Of a DNA stretch of 64,000 nt, positions 20,301 to 30,902 are shown one piece after another; position 1 is the first letter of the stretch, and the number at the start of each line of letters is the position of its first letter. The notes under the pieces are model-generated. The model made no database searches. It worked only from the letters and a program-made list of their open reading frames with translations, and was not told the origin of the DNA. The stretch lies in NCBI GenBank assembly GCA_016858145.1, contig JAEHOE010000010.1, forward strand, positions 1,240,001-1,304,000, given 5' to 3'. The position numbers and the translations under genes were made by a program. Source of the DNA: Edaphochlamys debaryana. Lineage: Eukaryota; Chlorophyta; Chlorophyceae; Chlamydomonadales.

Positions 20301-23300
20301 TGCCGTGTTGAGAGTCGGTAAAGGTGTGGGAGGGGGTTGGTGGCCGAATGTCAATGCAAAAGTAATTTGCCAACGAGTGGCCTGGGCGGCGGTGGTGGGT
20401 CGGTCGGGGGTGGGGGCAGGGGTGTGGCGGGGGCGGTCGGGGTGGTGGTCGGGTGCCGCCGGCGGGTCGGCCTATTGCCACATAACCCTAGGCGCCGCGC
20501 TGCTCCTGCTGCGTCTTGTCTCGCTTTTAATGCATGTTCACCGCCATGCGCGCTAAAACGCTCTTCGCGCTGCTGCTCGCGGCCGCGCTCTTCCTTGGCT
20601 GCGCCTCGCCAGCCACATCACGGCCATGCCTGGCCCCACCAACGCCCCAGTTACCCACCAGGTACTCTAGCCCCCGGGCAATGTCCAGAAAGATCATCAG
20701 GACCTGGGGTTGGAGGTGGGGTTGGACCCGAGCTCGTCAAGCCACGTTGGGGGCAGACAGCGTAAGAATTGGTGACGTTGCGAGCCCTGCCCGGCCCTCG
20801 AGGTGGCCAATCGAGGGTCCACCATCGAATGTGCCCAACTCCGCCTTTGCCACCCTCGGGCGCCGCACCTTGGGTAGCGGTATGAGGACCGGTGGAGTGC
20901 AGTAGACCACCTGGAGGACGCGGAAGGAAAGGGCGGAAGGGTGCAAGGTGAAAACCTATGCCAGGTAAGCTTGTGGGGTAACACACCCATAAGGCGTGCC
21001 TTACCCGTTCGAGGGAGGTCTCCATAAGCTCCATCCTGAAGGGCAAGAGTAGCATATCCACAGGCGAACTTAGGTGTCAGTAATGCAGCATGGGCAGCAC
21101 CACTGCGCAGCCATGCCCCATCCTCGCCGCCCTCAGGACTGCTCCCCCAAGACACACTTACACCAAGAGCATCCTCGGAGGCTGCACGCACGCAGCCAGC
21201 AGCCGCACCACGTTGGGGTGGCAGCAGCGCCCCAGCACCTCCACCTGTAGGGGCACAGCGGCAGGAGCGCGGGCAAAACAGCAAGCTTAGCCAAAGTGAT
21301 GTCTCGAGACACGGGTGAGCCGGGTCGCCGCATGCATGCACGGGCATGCACCGCCCACGGGCCGAGTTGTAAGCACGCTCCACAATGCCAGTCCCAGGGG
21401 CCTGGCCCCGAGCCCTGGCCCCGAGGACCGCCGCCCACCTCCTGTGCGAAGCTGGCGCGCAGGTGATCCACCGGCGCTCCGTCCTCGAACACGTCCCGCA
21501 TGACCTGCGCAGGACGCGGAGAGCCGTCATGCCGCACACACAGAAAGTGAAAAGGCAAGAACAGCGAGCGCTGGTGCCATGAGCCGGAGGAGGCGCGAGG
21601 TCAGGGTGGAGACCGGCAGCTCGAGAGCCGGGTGTTGACCGGCGTGCCCAACCGTTCGGGCCCACCCACCTTGACCGCCACTCGCTCCCCCGTGGAGGTC
21701 CACAGCCCCTCGTACACGCGACCGCTGCGGCGTAAGGGGCACCGGGCAGGCGACGTGAGCAGTGCTGTGCGGGAGGCGAGTGCTGCAAGCTCATGCGGTT
21801 TGGGTTGCGCCTGTGCGCGCACGCCTGCCCGGGCCCTCAGACCGCGTGACCTGCCTAGCACAAGCCCCATCACTCACAACGCGCCCCGGCCCAGCACCGT
21901 AGGCAGCAGCTGCACCTCGTTCGCCGCCGCCTCGCCCAGAGCCTGCGGCAGGGTTGGAGTAGAGAGAGGTTGTTTGCACGCACGCACGCTCGCGCAAACA
22001 GTCAAAGGCTTTCCCACCCTGACCACGCACAAGCCAGCAACAGCGGTTCAACGCACCAGATCCGCGCGCGGGGGTGTTAAGGAGGTAACCACCACGTGCT
22101 CCTCCTCCAGCAGCCGCTCGACGTCCACCTTGGAGGGGACCGTGGAGGGGTCGGAGCGACCCGAACGCCCCGACCGGCCCGAGCGTGCCGTTGTGCCCGT
22201 GGCCGTCAGGCCTGCGGACGGGGTGTTGTGTGGCCGCGTGGGTGGGCTTGAATGGGGGCAGGTAAGGCGGGGTGCTCACTCGGTGGGCTACCGGTATGGG
22301 CATACCGTGGCTTGTGGGATGGCAGCAATCAGACGCGGCCCGCGGCCGAGGGCCGCCGGGTGCACTCACTCGCTGAGTTCTGGCTGTTTGGCGCCGGTGG
22401 GAGCCCGTTGCCCCCCGCGTCGTCCGTTGTCACCACGACGGCGGGTGCCCCCGCTTTGTGGGACGAGGCGTCATGCAGCCCTCCCTCGTAGCCGCCCTCC
22501 GGTGACACCAGCGCCGGGCCTGACCCCGGGCCGCTGTCCGCTAGTCCGTCGGACCGTGAGGCGGCGACCGCAACGCCTTCTAGGTGTTCCGACGTGAGCG
22601 TGGCGGTGGCAGTCGGCGTTCCCGATGACATGAGAGCCGAGAACCGCGTCGAGAGCTTGGAGAACTGGGATCCTGTAAGGTTGATAATGTGCCACGGGGG
22701 GGCAAGTGAGGGTTTCAAAAGTTCTGGGGATGGTCCTTTGCGAGAGGGTTGTGGGGTTACAAGGAGGTTGAAACGAGTATGAGGCTGAGTGAGAGGGGCT
22801 AGCCGCCTGGCTAGGTTCAGCAACGGTCCACTCACCCTTTGTGAAATGCAAGATCTGGAGCAGGGGCTTATGCGACCGTTGCTCGGACGGGCGGGCGTAG
22901 GCTCCGTCATAGCTGCAGGGTGCGCCCCCTCGCTCAGCAGAGTCGATCCCCTTGCCCTCAGCGCTGCAAAAGGTGCAACGGGGCGAAGCGCAAGATTTTG
23001 CGGTGGATTCCGAGCCTCAGCCGGGACCCCAGGAGGCCGAGCATGATTCCGGCGCAGAACCCCAAACTCACCATCTGCGTGAGGACTGCTCCGGATCGGA
23101 TGCAGGCGCTGCCTCCGCCGTTTTACAGGCAGCCGCCGCCGCCGCGGCCTTCCGGCGCCGGGCCCAGACCCAGAGGAAGACCACGACCCCAATGAGAGCA
23201 GCACCTGCAAACCAAGTAACCCGTGCCTGATGAATAGCGCTTACGAGAAAAGAGGATCCGAGGTCCCGAGCCGGCCCTGGCAATGCGCCTGGGCTCTACC

Positions 23301-26300
23301 CCGTCGGCTCTAACCCCCCACGTACCTCCCAAGCCCGCCGCCAGCCCGGCCGCCAGGGCTACGTTTGTGAAGCTCTCGTCCCCGCCGCCGCCAGAACTGC
23401 CGGTCGTATCAGCGACGGTGCCGTTGCTGACCAGCGGCGCCGGCGTCGATGGCGCCGACTTGTCCCATGGGAGCACCGCCGATGCGCCCGAGTCATTCAA
23501 TCGCATGAGCGATAGCGCACACCCCAGGGGCTGCAACCGCGCGATGCAGTCTTCTGGCGCCGTGTAAGCGCACAGGTACTGCACGCCCCTGAGGTTCACT
23601 GTGTAGTTGCTTGGAACTAGCCGGCCGACTGCGGCGGTGCGGGGGAGGGAGGCAGGGAGGGAGGGGAGGGAGGCGGTAGAGCGTAGCGACCTCGCGTGCG
23701 CATGCGGCTCTCAGACCGGGTTCGCGACAACGCCAGCGCCCGACAGCAGCTTTGCTCGCCACACCTGCATTTGGGTCCATCGCATACACGGACATGTCGA
23801 TGAACCGGCCGCGGTCCGCCCAGCACCGCGACTGCAGCGGCGGCTGCAGCAGGGATGACTGCGCGGAGCCACCTCCTGCTGAGCTGTTTGCAGTCTGTGG
23901 CGACCAGGCGGAGGTGTTGACGCAGCCCTCCTGGGAGTCACCGAGGGAGGCGATTTGCTCTCCGGGCAGCCAGGCGGGCCGTGGGGCGCCGGTGATGCCA
24001 GATGCCCAGATGGTCTTGGGCAAGCACACGCCTGTTGGGCGCAAGTCATGGAGGAGGGGAGCTTTAGGTGAGCTCCGGCTGAGTCCACAGACTCCTGAAG
24101 CACACGCACGTGCCTCGACCATCGTGCAAAATGCAGCACAGCCATCTTTGTGTAGCAGGTGCCGAACCCCCAAAGGTCCCGAGCCCCTGATTCAAGACTT
24201 CCGTCAAGGAGGAAGCCCATCCTCACTGTAGAGCACCGCCGTCTCGTTGTGTAGCAGCGACCCCCAGAGGCTGGTGGGAGTCGGCAGCTGTGTCGGAGCC
24301 GCCAGATCAAAGCCGGGCGCCTGCGGCCGTGCGGGGCATGGGTTCCAAGGGTGTAGTCAGGGTATGGCCTCACACGCTCAAGACGGTCGTTCGCGCAGTC
24401 GGTGAATGGGGTCAGCTCAAGGCACCGCACACATCCGTGTCTCGCCCACCCACCTGTGTCAGGAGCCCAGACCGGAAGTCCCCAATGATCACGTGCCGGA
24501 CCGTAAGGGTGACCCCGGATGCGATGCGGACCTGCGGGCGATTGTGTAAGGGGTGTTAGGGGCCGCGTTGCTCGCTACGGCGCAGCCGCAGGCAGCCCAC
24601 GGCGGCTCCATGGGTAGCCCCCAATTCGGCAGCTGCCATGACACCTCTCCGCACAAAACGCGGCGCGACGTGCTTGGGCACTCTGGCCGCGCCTATGCGT
24701 CCGCTCCCAGGCCCCAGGCACTAGCAAGGAACCGGGAGTGGCTAGCAGCTGGGACCCAGCTCCCAGCTGCCAGCCACTCCCGGTTCCTCGCTAGTGCCGC
24801 AAGAGTATGCGCCCCAGCCCTACAAACCTTGAGGTGGACATAGCCCATGTTGAGCAACGGCCACGAGGGCAGGCTGGGGTCACCGATGATCAGAAAGTCC
24901 CGGCTCAACAGCACAGGCTCCGTGCCGTTTGGGTTACCAAGCAGCCCCGTCCAGTCCGCCTCCGTCATCCAGATATCGCTCATGACCTTTGCTGTCGTGA
25001 TCCAGGGATTGGACGCAAACGCCACCGCAAGGTCGCGGCCCGTCCGGACCTCCATCACGGCACTGTCGCCCGTGGGCAGCTGCCAGGGCAGCGCCACGAG
25101 CCCGGTGCCTGCGTTGGCGTCCTGGCCCGTTGCGTTGCCCGACATGATCCACAGTGCGCAGCCCAGCGGCTCCAGCCTTCGCACGCAGTCCATTGGCATG
25201 GTGTAGGCGCACAGATAGGTCACATTGATAAGAGTGACCGTGTAGTTGTTTGGTACGACCTTGCCGAAAGAGTCCGGATCGGCTCCGTAGAACGCCATGT
25301 CTGTAAACCGCCCGCGGTCCGACCAGCACCGGGACTGCAGTGCCGGCTGCAGCACCGGGCTGCCGAGCAGCGCGGACGAGCTCGCGTTGACGCAGCCATC
25401 CTGCGGCTCCCCCAGAAGCGCCTGCTGTGTGCCGGGCAGCCAGGCCGGGCGCGGGGCCGTGTCCAGCCCCGGCTGCCAGGCCGCCTTGGGGAAGCAAATG
25501 CCTATGGGAGGTGCGGGAGAGCACGCAGGGGCGTTTTGCCAGCGAGCGGTGGGCGCTGGTGGTGACCCAACCGTGCAGTCGGACCAGGGACCTTTGGTGC
25601 GAAATGCCACACCCTGCCAGTCGATTGGCTTGAGCTTATGACGTGCCAGCCCAAGCACGTGGAGCTTCCTGAATCCTACTCCCGCCCAGCCTGCATGGGT
25701 CTCCCCTGCCAGTGCCGTCGGGACCCCTGCTCACTGTAGAGCACGGCCGTCTCGTTGTGCACGAGCGAGCCCCAGCGGCTGGTGGGTGTTGGCAGCTGTG
25801 TTGGGGCCGCCAGGTCAAAGCCAGGCGCCTGCGGCATTTGGGGCGCGCAGCCATCAGTTCGTGAGGATGCAGAACCTGCCACTCGGGTAAGGGCACCCTG
25901 GGCTATCCGGGCTTCCCAAGCCAGCATCTGGACACTTTGGGACTCCGCACGAAGCGCGCCTGAGGTCGGTGAAACCTTCGGAGTCATCCGGAGTCCAGAC
26001 GTGCAGAAACTTCATACGACAACCCTGAAACCTTCTGGCTGAGTCCTGGAGCCAGGAGCCACTCAACACCGGGAGGAAGGCCTGGTACCCCAGCCCCGTA
26101 CGGTACGGCTCTTGTATATGCCCACCTGCGTGATGAGCCCAGACCGGAAGTCCCCAATGATCACGTGCCGGACCGTAAGGGTGACCCCGGATGCGATGCG
26201 GACCTGCGAGGGGGTGCGTGTGGGTGTCAGGGGCCTCGTTCTCAGCGCCCTACATTGCGCTGGGAACAGGGCTAGTAAGCCCCCCCCCCCCCGCCGGCCC

Positions 26301-26731
26301 CCGCTTCCGCCCCGACTGGCTGAGGCACCGGCGCCGTTGCCCTCCAGCTCCCACCAACTCCCCTCTAACGCGTATGCCGTGCTTGCCTTCGCGTGAACCA
26401 ACCCCAAGTTGAGGAGTGGCCAGGATGGCAGGGAGGGGTCACCAACGATGAGGAAGTCCCGGCTCAATAGGACGGGCTCCGTGCCATTTGATAGCAGCAG
26501 CCCTGACCAGTCTGGCTCGGTCATCCACACGTCGCTCCGCAGGACAGCGGTGGTAATGGAGCCTCGCCCAGGAGTAATCGCCGCTGCCGCCGCGAAAGCC
26601 CCCGCCATATCGCGGCCACTTCTGACGTCAAAGCAGCCTGGGCATCCCAGCTCCCATTCGGCTGCGCTGGACGCCACCAGGGCAATGAGGACTAATCCTC
26701 GGACAGCAGCTGGCCAATTGGCCCCCAGCAT
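17400..26731 (-). CDS. Receptor-like protein kinase with duplicated ectodomain, complete
   Basis: Exons 5' to 3': 26731-26387, 26203-26126, 25828-25735, 25501-24828, 24531-24454, 24320-24227, 24031-23765, 23616-23326, 23204-23072, 22963-22836, 22672-22370, 22211-22090, 21942-21878, 21724-21670, 21504-21439, 21244-21162, 21035-21005, 20910-20869, 20703-20659, 19062-18976, 18831-18769, 18453-18383, 18123-18044, 17856-17774, 17480-17400. All phases agree, giving about 729 residues. A signal peptide (LVLIALVASSAA) is followed by two tandem ectodomain modules rich in Cys and N-glycosylation sequons, then one membrane span (ALIGVVVFLWVW) with a basic stop-transfer stretch. The C-terminal kinase has a complete catalytic core: GRGAFGRVYEG, VAVK, Glu in helix C (SFAQE), HRDLKPAN, DFG, YMAPE and SFGVCLWVCLTGEHPW. 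The pattern is TKL-like and probably active on Ser/Thr. Ligand unknown. Such kinases are numerous in volvocine genomes. Confidence 0.92.
19340..20136 (+). CDS. Small secreted protein nested antisense in a kinase intron
   Basis: Two-exon model 19340-19807 and 19984-20136, GT-AG intron, phase 0, 206 residues. It lies wholly inside the 1.6-kb kinase intron 19063-20658, on the opposite strand. A clear signal peptide (ARTLLALLLAAALFLGCASA) is followed by an Ala/Gly/Ser-rich stretch, a central basic part (YKTAVAELGKGFDLQRIGKK) and a highly basic C-terminal tail (ARDRRRRKAAHAG). I do not recognise a family. The start at 19340 is chosen because it places the signal peptide at the N terminus; an in-frame ATG at 19277 would add 21 residues. 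A second, truncated copy of its 5' end follows at 20546. Confidence 0.5.
20546..20611 (+). pseudogene. Truncated second copy of the nested gene's signal-peptide start
   Basis: Encodes MRAKTLFALLLAAALFLGCA, nearly identical to the start of the gene at 19340, then diverges at once. It ends about 50 bases from the kinase exon at 20659. G-rich sequence with repeated ggtcggggtggtggtcgggtgccg (20281-20304 and 20429-20456 area) lies between the copies. Confidence 0.6.
23510..24997 (-). repeat. Ectodomain module B of the receptor kinase
   Basis: Second module with the same landmarks (DIWMTEADWTG, VLLSRDFLIIGDPSLPSWP, VRIASGVTLTVRHVIIGDF, APGFDLAAPTQLPTPTS, HNETAVLY, RPAWLPG, QSRCWADRGRF, YLCAYT, PLGCAL) and the same intron phases. 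Its 78-base exon 5 differs from exon 2 only near the 3' end, so the duplication is recent or has been homogenised. Module B has one extra intron (23617-23764). Confidence 0.85.
24721..24794 (-). other. 34-bp hairpin in a kinase intron
   Basis: Arms 24721-24754 and 24761-24794 are inverted repeats with two mismatches and a 6-base loop, inside the intron 24532-24827. On the sense (minus) transcript both mismatches become G-U wobbles, so the stem would be fully paired. It could be a small-RNA precursor or a foldback element. Confidence 0.6.
25150..26553 (-). repeat. Ectodomain module A of the receptor kinase
   Basis: First of two intragenic tandem modules, covering the end of exon 1 through the first half of exon 4. 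Landmarks in order: DVWMTEPDWSG, VLLSRDFLIVGDPSLPSWP, VRIASGVTLTVRHVIIGDF, APGFDLAAPTQLPTPTS, HNETAVLY, RPAWLPG, QSRCWSDRGRF, YLCAYT, PLGCAL. Confidence 0.85.
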
Positions 26732-27847
26732 GTTGCCTACGTCCTTCTACTGAGGCTCTTCATTGCAAGTGGCGCGGGTTCGGCTTTCCCCGCGGAGGTC
26801 AGTTGACCCCTATAACACTCGTGTATCTCAGGTGTGACGCGTACTAGTGTGCTGTATCCCCAATGAGGTCAGGGGAAATGCAGGAGTATGCCTTTAAGAG
26901 AAACAAGGCCGAGCACTGAGGTTTGGGGCGCGCAACAGACGTACGCTCTCTCGGCACCAGTACTCGTATGAAGGATACGTGTGTTCTATGAAACAAGTTT
27001 GCCTACAGCAGGCTGTTCCGGCTCATGGTCACATGGTCGACGGCAGCTCAGCTGCGTGCGGCAACTTCCCGCGCCGCTGCACGTCTGCTGTCCCGTGCAA
27101 TCAGTGCTGGCAAAAGTTGAACGTTTTGCCCCTTGTTTCAAGGGAGTGGCGACAGTTGCACCGCGCGTCGAGCGACCGCGTGCGTCCGGCCCTACGTCTG
27201 GCAGGTCGGTTTTAGCGCTAGCCGCTCGGTGTTTACTGCCTTTACGCGCGACACAGACCTCATACTATTCACGCAGACGCCGGTCACTCCTGGAGGTCGA
27301 GGGGCTGCTCGGCCGTCTGGAGCCGTGGGCTGCGAACCGGGTTGCGCGAGCCGCCGCCCGTGGCTCTGGGCACGCCATAAAGCGCCGCCACGCGTCGCCC
27401 AGCGCAGGAGCGCCACGAGCCACCACCCTATTTAGACGTGGACATTTCCCAGTTGGTATCTGGAGTCCGTGGTGTGCCAAAGGTTCATGCAGGCCACGGG
27501 GCGTCAAGTAGAAGACGAAACGGCAGGAAGGGGTGAACAGACCCTGCAGCGTGTGGCCCCCTTTTGACGTTTGACTCCTTGAGCAAGCCTACCTCTGCAC
27601 AGGACGCCGCTTTGCCGAAGCCCGGCCTGGCTAGCCGGCACGTTTCTGTTCGGGCAAAAAGTTAGCAAGTCGCCCGTCACCAAACTGCTAACCTCCAGGC
27701 CTCCTAGCGTCAACCAGGACCCTGGCGCCTCACTGCGTTCTTCCTCTCGACCCCTGCCTCCCCCCACCGCGGCAGCGTAGGCCCCGCATCGTCCGCTCTA
27801 GCCCTCTCTCGCAAGAGGACGCGGGGCGGATACGCCAGGGCTCTTCC
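26732..27847. other. Region upstream of the receptor kinase
   Basis: No gene supported. It should hold the kinase promoter and 5' UTR on the left and the 3' UTR of the minus-strand zinc-finger gene on the right. Confidence 0.4.
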
Positions 27848-29932
27848 TTAAAAGAAGGAGCCAGTGAACCCGCCGCCCCCCTCGTCGTCGTCGCTGCTGC
27901 TGCCCGTTCCATCGCTGCCTGCCCCGCCCGCGGCTCTCCCGCCATCCTTTGCCGCTGCGGTGCCTGCCTGCTGCCCCGCCTCAGCGTCCTCCTCCTCCTC
28001 CTCCTCGCTTCCATAGGCGAGCCCCAGCAGACCCGCGCCCTCCCCCTCGCCGCTGGCGTCGCCCTCGCCGCCGTCGCCTCCGCCTTGAGCTCCGCTGCCC
28101 TCGCCGGCCGCCGGCTCCTGCTGCGCCGCTCCCCCCGAGCGTGGCCCTGAACCAAGACAAGGGACGGGCAGCTCTGAGTCCGGTGTGTAGCCTGTCTTGC
28201 TGTCTGATGATAGGTGCTTGCGAACCACTTGGCGGCTGCGGCCTCTTTGGGCCTCTCATGTAGCCTGGCACAGCGCAATTCAGGGTACTACCGGTACCAC
28301 GTGAACGCAACCCACCATCGGTGCTTGGTTTCACCGGCTCCCCTGCCGCCGTGGGGGGCGGCAGCGTGATGATCGGCGGGGCCCAACCTGCCCAGGAACG
28401 ACAAGGCAAAGAACCAGCGAGTTGGCACGTGTGGCGGAGCTTGGCTTGCCTGCATGCCCAAGCAACCCTGCGTGCTCCGTGCAGCTTCCAAGGCGCCCCG
28501 CTACCCCACGTACCGTCGATCGTGAGGGGCTCGTCTGTCTTGGTTGCGGCCTTTACCAGGTCCTCATGGCTCAGCACATCGGTGCGAGGGCCGGCGGGCG
28601 CCCTGTGGTAAAGCACAGAGTTGAGGTACTGAGGTCGGTCTGCCAGAGCAGCTCGCGAGGAACACCCCCGCACACACCAAGCCTAAGATGCAGGCCTGTT
28701 CCAAGATGGGAGCCTACAGACAGGAGCCATGGGTAGCCAGAGGCCGCGGTCGTCTCACCCGTCAGCCTGGGGGCCACGTCCGCGCCCTGCCCCACGGCCG
28801 GCATCCCGGCCTCCGCGTCCACCGCCCCGGCCGCCGCCACCGCCCCCTCCGCCGCCCGGCCCTCCGGCCGCAGGTGCCGGGGGCGGCGCGCCCGGTCGCT
28901 GTGTGGGGTGCGGCCTCCCCGCGTCATGGCCTGATCCCCAGGAGGCGGCGCCCAGGGCCGACTCCATCATCGCCTGGTACCTGAGAGGGGGCCAGATGGG
29001 ACCGGCATGGCGCAACGGAGGCTTAAGGCAGTGGGCTTCAGCGCACCCGTACAGCACAGGGGTGGTAGCTACGCACGCTCCCGGCATCACGCGGCGCGGA
29101 CACACCCCGCCAGGCAAACCCTCTCTAGGGCCCCTGCGCCTCGGCCACTCACGGCGCTCTCCGCTGCGCTGCCAGCGCCTCCTGCGTCTGCTTCTCCACC
29201 GCCTTGCGGTGCACGGGCCCCGCCACGTGCTGCTGGTACTGCGCCTGGCTGGGGAACGTGGCCTGGGCAAGGGCGAAAAAGGCGAGAAGCAGCGGAGTCG
29301 GGAAGGAGGTTTTGGGTCGCAGTCACAGCGGCATGCAGCATTTGAGAGTCGCCGCCTGCAGCGCGGGTAGTCGGGTACCCCAAGGGTAAGAGGCTGAGGG
29401 CCCGGCGCCCCGGCGTGCCTGGCACAGGTCGCAGCGGAACACCTCCACAGCTCGGGACGCTAGGGCAGCTGACATCTCCCCCAGACGGGCCGCTGCGCCG
29501 CCCGATGGTCCCAGCGCCGCTCGCTTGGCGGCGGGCGCTGCGGGCGAGCAGGGGCATGACGAGTAGGCAGGGGTTGGGCACAGAACAGCGGCAGGGGCAA
29601 GGCAGCTGCTCAGGCAGACGCTACAAGCCTTGGCTCATCAGTAGAACCCACCATCCGCTGCTCCGTACTCTCCAGCAGCCTCAGCTCTCTCCTGCATGGG
29701 TCACGTTGGGGACTTGGGGTGGGGGCGTTGCGGGGAGGGGGCACCGTCGACCGGCGGGAGAGCCTGGCTGGTTCCTCTAAGCCCCACCCAGCCGCACAAG
29801 AAGTCAGGCGTTTGCATACAGCGTCCTCACATGACGGTAGGCCTTCTCCGCGTTGCGGCGCTCCTCGCGGCGTGCGAGTTGCGATGCAAGCTGCGCCGCT
29901 TGCGCACTAAGCGACGTCGGCTTTCTATCCAT
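27848..29932 (-). CDS. Probable U1-type zinc-finger protein, model incomplete
   Basis: Likely RNA- or splicing-related nuclear protein, by the finger type only. Coding-like pieces, 5' to 3': 29932-29831 (ATG, 34 residues, basic), 29537-29419 (ends FRCDLCQ), 29263-29153 (ATFPSQAQYQQHVAG then PVHRKAVEKQTQ), a Gly/Arg-rich piece about 28979-28757, about 28620-28515 (TDVLSHEDLVKAATKTDEP), and the C-terminal piece about 28230-27848 (DSKTGYTPDSELPVPCLGSG, then an acidic tail ending GGGFTGSFF). Together 29419 and 29263 give a C-x2-C ... H-x5-H finger, but the second half is one base out of frame (see findings). The join CAG|GCACGC would be a GC donor. Phases between several pieces do not match, so the exon map is not reliable and the gene could be broken. 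Confidence 0.45.
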
Positions 29933-30902
29933 GGTTGGTCAGTAAGCTCGGATGCGACGTATGATTCAGTCTACGAGCCGTGGACCAACATGCGAATGTT
30001 GGTCAGCGCAAAGACGCAGCTTTCCTCCAAGCTCCCTGTGCGTTGTGTGCGAGGGATATGTGGGTAAGCACACTAAGCAGCAGCAAAATTCTTACACACG
30101 CCAGGATCGTTCAGTGGGATTGGCCACTCTCCTCCCTTCACCCCGAATGCCCGCCCTCAGACTCCGTCCACTCCATAGGACCTCATCCCCATCCACTTGG
30201 CTGCTTGCGGCCATGCTGCCCATCCTGGATCAGCTCTGCACACGCATGCCGGCCCCTTGTGATGCTAGACAAGGCCTGTTCTGCCGCTTGAGCTACACAA
30301 GGCATGTTGGATGGTAGAACCGATGACGAGGGAGTCTGCACAGTCTCCACCCAACCTTACAAAGCACCCGGGCCACGCCACTCCGCCAGGCGCATCGGCT
30401 ATGCAGCCTGCGGCCCATGCCCAGGGGTGGCCATGCCTCGGGCCTCGATCTCCAGACCGCCACTACTTTGCACCCGCCACTACCCCGTGTCCGTCAGCGT
30501 CGAAACTCTCTGCATGTCTGGCCTACCCGCCTAGATTCCCCTGGTCAACGCACTACAGCCGCACTGCCCCGGCGACTACCAGCGCAGCCCGTTACCCCTG
30601 GGCACATCTTCGCCCACTTTGCTCCTACCTGCGGAATCTACTGCCCACCGGCCTCGGTTGAGCGCCTATGTATTGCGACAGCCTGAAGCCAGTCATGCAC
30701 ACGCACAGTACACCTTTGTCCACTACGCCTCCCACTGAAGGCTCCGAACCCGGGCTTACCCCCTGTCCACCCCTGCATCCCGCTCTCCCACCAAGCTGCC
30801 TCGCCAGGCAGCCGTCAGTCCCCGCAAGCAGTCAGCGCGACAGCACCTCGCCTCACAGCGCCCCCCTACAGAGGCCTCCGCTCAGCCCAGCATGCCACGG
30901 CT
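29933..30902. other. Intergenic, alpha-COP 3' side
   Basis: No coding region supported. It contains the likely alpha-COP 3' UTR (30902 down to about 30350) and the promoter side of the minus-strand zinc-finger gene. Confidence 0.5.
30357..30361 (-). terminator. Candidate poly(A) signal of the alpha-COP gene
   Basis: TGTAA on the minus strand about 540 bases after the stop codon. A further copy lies at 30092-30096. Confidence 0.5.
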
